DNA from: Adiantum capillus-veneris | Lineage: Eukaryota; Streptophyta; Polypodiopsida; Polypodiales; Pteridaceae | DNA length: 64,000 nt | Assembly (NCBI GenBank): GCA_014529385.2 | Contig: CM043955.1 | Coordinates: 146,142,140 to 146,206,139 of the forward strand | Direction of reading: 5' to 3' | Shown here: positions 57,291 to 64,000 of the stretch, one piece after another | Layout: each line of letters starts with the position of its first letter | Numbering within the stretch: the first letter of the stretch is position 1 | The notes under the pieces: model-generated | Databases searched by the model: none | Seen by the model: only the letters and a program-made list of their open reading frames with translations | What the model was told of the DNA's origin: nothing | Made by a program: the position numbers and the translations under genes

Positions 57291-58753
57291 TAGTGAGCAT
57301 TTCCTTAAGAGAATTCTTAATGAACATAGGGAGAGTTCTTGATTGAAGATAGCAAAATAAACATTATACGTAGTTAGCTTGGCATGAACCATACTTGCAA
57401 AAGAGAGAGATAATTTGAGAAATTAACAACAATTGAGGACCGGGTTTGCTTGGATCTGATCCCCCCTCCAAAAGGCTTTTGTATTATAGGTTCTATTGGT
57501 ATACTTGCAATGCCCACCTCTCTCAGTTTTGCCACCACAATATATGTTGCACAGTTTGTAAGGCCCCCATATGAGGAGAAGCCAATGGTGCACATATATT
57601 TAGAGGATTCCAGCTTTGCATGCTGATGATATCTCTATTTGCGATTGTGGATGGTACTGAGAAAATTCAAGGGAAACTTTGGGGGCCTCAAGGGCAAAAG
57701 CCCAAGACTTTTTTTCCCCTTCACTGGAATATTCCTTTTTGTCGAAATATCTTGGCGGGACGACGGTCGGAAGACAATCGGAAAATGGCTGTCCGGTGGT
57801 CCCCGTGGTCTTTGGCTGGTGGCTGATTTCTAGGAGGGCTTGTCTACCCAAAAGCAGCTACACATGGGTGCATGGGAGAGTCCTACTTGGACTTCGCTAT
57901 CTAAGGGTGGTTGCACATGGGCTTTTAGAGGCTCCCTCACATCTATATAAGGAGGCCTTCTCATGAGTAACTTGGTAGAATGGTGTGCACACTTGACGCA
58001 CACAACACATCCTTGTGTAAGGATTGTCAGTCCCTTGTATTCCTACTTGCCTTAGTTGTCTAAATCACCATCTAAGCTCTACCTTGAGAGTGCATGGGTG
58101 GATGACGCCATCACTTTGTAATAGTGTGCTAATCTAAAGTTTTAGATTTTCCACTAATCTACTTTGCATCGTAGATCTCTCTACTCTCCTTGCTACTAGA
58201 TCCTTGTTGTACTCCTCATTTCTTATAGGTTCTCCTATAAAGAGAGACTTGGTAGAATACATTCATTGAGACCTTGTTGATGCCATGAAGATGGTAAACT
58301 TCATGCACCAATATTATGCTCGTAATTAACTTCCAATAAACATGAACTTGTCCCCATCCTATATCCCAAGACCTCAAACACCTTCAAAGGTTAAGAGAGC
58401 TATCTGGGAGTGAGGGAGGAAGATGTATTTTTATGAGAAAGAAGTCGTCTCCTCACATATCATTAATCTTAGGGCATAGCATAGCATAGTAATAGAGATG
58501 AAGAAGATGATAAGCATTGCTTTGAAGCTTGAATCTTGGTTGGATTTGCATTCCATAGCTAAGAGGTGTTGGTGTAGGCTCTCTACTTATCAAGCTTGGA
58601 GAAGGAGATTGAGTTCTTGCTCAACACATGAGAGAATGTGTGAGTGTATGCCAAAAAAGGAGACCCCCATCTTGCCCCTCTCTCCCTTAGTACTAGCTTG
58701 CACCCTATTGGCCATGCCAAGGCCTTGCCAATCACATGCTTTGGTCATAACTA
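57291..58753 (-). repeat. 5' LTR of the right-hand minus A element, broken by an insert
   Basis: It aligns with 6132-6875 of the 6084 LTR: gtgagcatttccttaag at the left, taatcacatgctttggtcataac-type sequence at the right. The first about 50 bp and everything beyond 58753 are missing. A 728-bp foreign segment lies at 57495-58222. Confidence 0.85.
57495..58222. mobile_element. 728-bp insertion with 11-bp target duplication
   Basis: The LTR alignment is interrupted between identical ttataggttct sequences (57484-57494, 58223-58233). The insert has no terminal inverted repeat that I can see and no convincing ORF. It contains tgtaaggcccccat near 57559 and a TATA box (tctatataagg) at about 57942, followed by a CA-rich leader, so it looks like an LTR or promoter-bearing fragment. 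An 11-bp duplication fits a LINE/SINE or Mutator-type insertion better than an LTR element (usually 5 bp). Confidence 0.6.
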
Positions 58754-59589
58754 TTGTTGTTGATGTTTTTATCTTCATTGGTCCTTTTATTCATTCATTT
58801 ATGTGTGAAGAGGTTGCCATGTGTGTTCTCTTTAAAATTGCCTTCATGTCTTTGTCGTTGTTAATGTTGTCATCTTCATCGGTCTTTATTTCATTGGCTT
58901 CATGTGTTGTCATATTTATGTTGTTACTCATCACTTCAGCTTCATTTGTATGTTGAATTGCTTGATCTTCATTAGAGTCATTGGTCCGATTTGTAGAGGA
59001 TGCAAACTTCATAGCTATTGTCGTAATGCATACATACATTTCAAAATTCCTCATTATGTGTGTGCATCTTATAGGGAAGGTCTTACCACATTTAGTGGTG
59101 TTGCCTAATGTATAGTCCCTTTACATGGATGGTAATAATGTCATCATCACCATATGTGAGAAGGAGTACATACATAGCAAAATATGTGTGCAAGGGCATT
59201 GTTCAAGTGAAGCACAATAGAAATGATGCAAAAATTTACAATACCCTTCACTCTTGGCAAGGAAATCCATGCTTGAGAAACACCCCTAGATTTTTGGTAT
59301 TCTAGCTATAGGAACCTTTGCTTGTAATAACTTTAAGGTCTCATGACCTCTAAGTGAAATGGCCCTAGGCTTGGCCCTTTGTGCAACGAGATCTTGTCCT
59401 TTGAGTGTGGGATATGTGGGAATGAGCTTTTGGGTGCTAACTGTGGTCGACCGGATGATGGAAGTGGCTGGTCAGATGGAGCAAAAGAATGCCCAAATGC
59501 GGCACTTTGGGAATGGCTGGAGCAAACGGTGGAATAAATTTGACTTTTGACTAGTTTTAGTGCATCTAGCTAGACCTAAAGGACTTTTA
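58754..59589. other. Unassigned stretch between LTR A and a copia remnant
   Basis: T-rich on the plus strand. The minus ORF at 58791-59054 (87 codons, Asn/Asp/Thr-rich) has no domain. Near 59393-59530 a frame reads CGICGNELLGANCG, a Cys pattern that may be chance or decayed gag. Nothing firm. Confidence 0.4.
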
Positions 59590-60365
59590 GATTGGAATGA
59601 AATGCTTTTTGGATCCCATCAAGTATGACCCTCCTAAGAGAAATGTGAAAATTGAGGAGCTCAATGTCATTGAGTCTCCACCAGCTGAGGTTGTTCCTAA
59701 TGTGCCGCAATTATCACATGTCTTGATATTCACTACTAACTTGATTCCAGATGCATTATTGGCTCTTGATGAGTGTTATGCACAAAATTAGATCTTTGAC
59801 TCAGGTGCCAGTTTCCATGTTACTCCCCATAGGGAATGGTTCTCCAATTATGCTTCTATGCATGGTTTGGTCAAGCTTGAAGATTTGTATCATCTTGACA
59901 TTTGTGGAATTCAAGATGTGAAGTTATGCATGCATAACCGGAGTGGATTTTTCTTCAAGGTGTTAGACATGTTCCAAAGACTAAGAGCTTCATGTTAGGA
60001 GGTCAGCTTGATGATTTGGACTATACTATAGTTTTTGGAAATGGTTCTTGGATGATTTGCAAGGGGAATTTGATCATTTTGAAGACCAAAAGTTTGGCTC
60101 ATTGTACTCTTTGTATGTCTCTCATGTGAAAGACAATGCCCCGAGTTGCCTTCTACTAAATTATAGCCTACTTGGTCATATGAGTAAGAAAAGAGTGAAA
60201 CAACATCAATGTTTGGGCTACTTACCTATTTGAAACTATTCTGATTTTAGTCTTGTGAGCATTGCATTTATGGCAAATAGACTAGATTATTACTTTGACA
60301 TTGAATAGAGAGTTAGGGAATCCTCTAAACTTGATACATAGTGATTTATGTGGGAATATGAAGCA
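59590..60365 (+). pseudogene. Ty1/copia protease and GAG-pre-integrase remnant
   Basis: IFDSGASFHVTPHREWFSNY carries an intact copia protease active site (DSGA). It is followed by LVKLEDLYHLDICGIQDVKL, then GQLDDLDYTIVFGNGSWMIC and KGNLIILKTKSLAHCTL. The pre-integrase zinc block follows in shifted frames (LLGHMSKKRVKQ; CEHCIYGKQ in DNA near 60255), then LNLIHSDLCGNMK, the integrase start. The codons before DSGA (59597-59791) include the usual acidic linker. Stops and shifts inactivate it. It ends abruptly at about 60365, next to a minus F element. Confidence 0.88.
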
Positions 60366-60384
60366 TATTATGAGTGCACAATGC

Positions 60385-60583
60385 ATGAGTGCATGCGCGA
60401 AAAGGGGAGAAGAAGGAGCACTCTATGTGGGTGGAGAATAGAACAGTATGCTCTATCTTCTTATTCTTTGTATTTAAAGAATAAGGGTCAATGGTTAGTG
60501 AGTTAGTGGACAACTAGAATATCTGACATCCAGCTCAAGACAAAGCACATCGCCTTTACCCCAACAATCTCCCACTTAAAAGC
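60385..60583 (-). repeat. Family F LTR start and polypurine tract (minus copy)
   Basis: The reverse complement reads cttttaagtgggaga then TGTTGGGGTAAAGG, the same junction as at 4753-4780. LTR sequence continues to about 60385 (gtgggtggag, ttctttgtatttaaagaataa). It seems inserted next to the copia remnant. Confidence 0.65.
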
Positions 60584-61735
60584 GAATGTGCTTACTAGGG
60601 CTATATTATATATACCTACCTACTACAATATAAAAAAGAAATATAGGCAAGAGAATCTCTTAGGCTACACCCATGGGCTCACTCACTTAATTTGCATACA
60701 AATGTATTGGGTCTAGTGATAAGAGAGCATGAAAATCCATGCTAGAGCCTGCATGAAAATCCTGCAAACATCTTTGTATGGTTTGCATGGCTCCACTAAG
60801 CATCATTCTAGCGTAAGTCATCGTAGAATTGACAATCCTTGCTACAAATTTTTCCACCATATCTATTAAGTCAAGGCTTGACACCAACATGTTGAACATG
60901 AGATGCTCAAATGCTGACAAAATCTATGCAACCTTGGCTGTACTTGCCTCGTTAATGCTATTTGCATACATTGCATCATCAGAACTACTTATCATGGATG
61001 GATGTGTCATGTCCTACAATGAGATTGAAACATCCCTATCATCCATTGATAGAACCATGTGTCTTGGTATCACCTCATCAACACCTAGTATGATCATATC
61101 AAAGAACTCCATATTTGTCATCTCTGTGTGTGTCTCTAGGGAGCAGCCCCACTCTACCTCTGTTTGCATAGACTTTGAGAACACCTCATGTAAAACACTA
61201 GAGCAATCATGCCCCTCCTCTATCAATGTAGAGTCCATTGACATGTCTTGCATAGCTATATGCTCTATCTCTTGAGCATACTGGACTCACCCGCAAATGA
61301 GACACATCTTGTCTTTTTCTCCTCACACATAAATGTCATCATTGAGAATATTCATCTCTCACCTGAGTAATTTTTAGTGGGTAGATTATGTAGGACATAG
61401 CTCCTCATGCAATGAATAGGTGAACCAACTCCATCTAGAAAGATTGCTCTCAAAGTAGTACCTGACAACCATTGTCTCTCAAGCATCTCACTAAGATCAA
61501 GCTCTACACAATCTTAGGAACATAATGGACATGTTGTAGCATATAAGATGCACCATTGGGTAATGACAAGCATACATCTCCTGCACCCTCTATGTCATAT
61601 GCTGATATGTTAACCAAATGCACACAACCAAGGCTCCCACTAGCAAAAGCACTAAACCACTCACGACATGATGTGATGTGAAACATTTCATATTCATCGA
61701 AGCACCCCCTCACTTCCACCTGTCGATTTTCTTAA
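60584..61735 (-). pseudogene. Family F copia-like internal region (minus copy)
   Basis: The protease-like block at 61504-61719 reads FDEYEMFHITSCREWFSAFA, then YDIEGAGDVCLSLPNGASYM and LQHVHYVPKIV, which aligns with 3640-3835. DSGA has become DEYE. A 79-codon ORF (61014-61253; WGCSLETHTEMTNMEFFDMI) matches 4177-4250 of the plus copy, and about 300 bp further on also match. Both copies share loss of integrase, RT and RNase H. The middle of the element has no recognised product. Confidence 0.65.
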
Positions 61736-61876
61736 GAAGCCAATGTATCACATTTATTGTAGTCTCAAAACTATATTTTTTCCTCTCATCTCCCCCTTTT
61801 TGTATTCTTAAAAAGAAATCGTGTTATATCTAACTGTAATTGCAAATATTATTGCAAAAGTGTTTGTAAAACTTGT

Positions 61877-62007
<131 letters not shown>

Positions 62008-62084
62008 GTGAACATCAAGTAGCATAGCATTGTATTCCATCATTCACTATTATCAAAATTGAGAAAAAATTACAAGGCTTAAGT

Positions 62085-64000
62085 CACAAATCATCATCAG
62101 TGTCAAATTCACCAACCATATCATCTACTTCATCCATATCTGAGCATTTTGAAGCTATCTCCCATTCCATATCATTGTTGTCATCAAATTCTACAGCAAT
62201 AGCTTCATGGGTTTGGAAGACACCACAATGATTTTGCATTGTTCTTGTTGCAATGCTTACTGGCTTATGGATAAGTCTCATGTTGCCAAAAACATACACC
62301 AAATCAACAACCTGTTTAGAATGAAGCTGGTTTTGTTTTTTTGGTATGCATAAAGTCGAATGCTAACCAATTTCTCTCACAACTTCACTTGATGCTGCAA
62401 CTGATAAAACCCTTACTCCAATGTGTTGCAGCTCCACCTTCTCCCCGTCATACTCCATCCACCATAGAGGCACACTTGTTTTGGCAACGGCATATATATG
62501 CCATGGATCCCAAAACATACCAGTTTTGTTAGTATAATCAACTGGCCAATGAAAAGCCACTTTCCCATCCTCCTGTCCCAAGAGTTGGGAGCACACAGTT
62601 TTGAAGTCAGTCCTGACCTCTTTGTTGGCTGACTGTTGATGCATTTGGATTTTAGGATCCAATACAAATGCCGCACCATGCAACAACATATGCAACTACA
62701 CCCATCACTGGCAAATGTGATTATGGAAGCTTTGTCATTTGTACCAAAGCCAATATGCTCTCTTACTTTGCATAAGGCCTCTGATGTATACCAATAAATT
62801 TGGCCAAAGATGAAAGAGTCTTTGTCAATAGTTTGCAAAAGATCTAGAAATGGTTTTGCCAAAGTGACAATCATCTCTACATTATGCTAAAAAATTGGAA
62901 AAGTCACACGTTGTGCACATCTTGTAGCTGCATCTTGATAGTTAGGATACTTGTTGAGCCATGCATCCCATCATCTATCAACTACAGTTCCAATCAAGAC
63001 AATCTTCACTTGTTGCAAGGTGGCAAGAACATAATATTTGGTAGCAAACCTTGTTGCACAAAATATCTGTGAATTTTTACTAGGTGACTTTGTTTGAAAA
63101 AGAGCTTACAAAAATGATGCTCTCTGATATCACATGGTTTGTATCCAGTAGAGTTTGTTTTATGCAAGCCATTTTCCCAATGTCCTGTAAAAGAAAATTA
63201 AGAGTATATGATGTACATGGCACCCAAGTAATCTTTGGGTACTTAACTTGGCTATAGTTGGGATGCATTATCTGTGACAATTTCAGTCACATGCTTTGGA
63301 CCACCTACCCTTGCTATTGCATGCTCGTATACCCTTGCTAGATAGATGCTCATCTTCTCTTTTAACGAGGTGTCAATAGCTTCTACAAACATGGACCCTC
63401 TAGGGTTGATAAGCATCACATTGATTAGCGGCTACTTCTAACAGTTAGTCCATCCATCTAACGTTATGGTGCAACCATATGCACGAATAAAGTCTACCAC
63501 CATGTGCTTGAGGATGGCTTCAATATTTTCTTTCACTTTATCTAAACATTCTATGTGCATCTTGTTGTAATTAAGAAGCAAAGACACTTTTTTGCATGTG
63601 CTCATTAAGGAATCTTGAAGTATGGGGTTGAGGATAGCATTGAATGGTATAACACATGCCACAAAATACTGCATCCATTTCAAGTGCAACTCAAGAAACC
63701 ACTACTTATCTAACACTTCATATATCTTCTGTCCATTAGATGATGCTTTGCAAGATTTAGTTGTGCTAGGGTCCACCGCTAACGTTGAAGCATGCCCATC
63801 AAGAGGAGTCGACTGAGGAGTACAATCATTTGATTGTGTAAACACATGGTCCATCTCCTCATTGGCAACATACATTTCAACATCTGCTAAAACTTCTTTA
63901 GGAGAACCACCTTTATTTTTAGCTGCAATAATATTCTTTGTTATGCGAGAGTACTTGCGAAATCTAACATGAATATCTTTTGGTTGGGTCGTTCACCCCA
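62085..64000 (-). pseudogene. hAT-family transposase, degenerate, truncated by the window edge
   Basis: Read on the minus strand from right to left. A DUF659-like part has GCTITLDGWTNC (about 63440), SMFVEAIDTSLKEKMSIYLA, ARVGGPKHVTEIVTDNASQL (about 63250-63310) and WVPCTSYTLNFLLQDIGKMA (about 63165-63225). The middle has PFLDLLQTIDKDSFIFGQIY. The C-terminal hAT dimerisation region has HGAAFVLDP, WWMEYDGEKVELQHIGVRVL, a stop in place of the usual Trp, and DLVYVFGNMRLIH (about 62260). An acidic end follows. Frameshifts near 62650 and 63250 and several stops show it is dead. The N-terminal BED-finger region would lie beyond 64000. Confidence 0.85.

Noticed and set aside
57600-57966. Overlapping plus and minus ORFs in the 728-bp insert
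   Set aside because: Several frames are open at once and none shows a domain, which is typical of GC-richer non-coding sequence.
58791-59054. Asn/Thr/Asp-rich 87-codon minus ORF
   Set aside because: Low complexity, no homologous domain recognised; treated as chance.

Overview
The window is repeat-dominated nuclear DNA of a land plant. The elements are plant Ty3/gypsy retrotransposons (chromoviruses with C-terminal chromodomains, and a non-chromovirus element with a tRNA-Asp-type primer site), Ty1/copia remnants, a hAT transposase remnant and small inverted-repeat elements. The lineage cannot be fixed from sequence alone. The very long AC, AG, AT and AAAT microsatellites and the deep nesting suggest a large genome, perhaps fern, lycophyte or gymnosperm. 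I see no single-copy host gene, rRNA, tRNA or CRISPR array.

Family names used here: A = chromovirus, LTR 1.5-1.75 kb, begins TGTCATAA and ends TTACA. B = gypsy, LTR 2.33 kb. C = non-chromovirus gypsy, LTR 0.6-0.65 kb. D = chromovirus, LTR 3.7 kb. E = long-inverted-repeat element rich in microsatellites. F = non-autonomous copia-like family. G = degenerate gypsy.

Layout, left to right. 1-1785: 3' LTR of an A element whose body lies left of the window. 1787-2062: minus copia-like LTR end. 3480-5200: F copy (+). 5200-7776: degenerate gypsy G, with its RT split by an A LTR (6084-7590). 7777-9587: scrambled A gag, with a 249-bp MITE and an internal inversion. 9588-53575: a single A LTR (minus strand), exploded by insertions. 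Element B (9643 on) sits inside it. Element C (13615-32023) sits inside B's 3' LTR. An integrase-only A element (18243-23306) sits inside C's coding region. Element E and element D (39634-53034) are further insertions into the same A LTR. An inversion of about 3 kb (about 32884-35971) broke B's 3' LTR and the E element. 53576-57290: body of a minus-strand A element with a second MITE copy. 57291-58753: its 5' LTR, broken by a 728-bp insert. 59590-60365: copia protease/pre-integrase remnant (+). 60385-61735: F copy (-). 62085-64000: hAT transposase remnant (-).

Target-site duplications support the nesting: AATCC for the A element in C, GGTCT for C in B, ATACT/GTACT for B in A, GGACC for D in A. 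By eye the nested A LTRs differ at about 8 of 1588 sites, whereas the C LTRs differ by a few percent. The LTR clocks therefore agree with the nesting order.

The most interesting element is C. With the insert removed, gag and pol form one reading frame interrupted by seven stops. A second aspartic-protease-like domain (DTGA) and a tail with four W-[VI]-P-K motifs follow the integrase, then a separate small acidic ORF with its own TATA-like sequence. Element B is also notable: its LTR carries a 47-codon ORF ending exactly at a good splice donor. An in-frame acceptor lies beyond the primer-binding site, which suggests a gag intron that removes the PBS.
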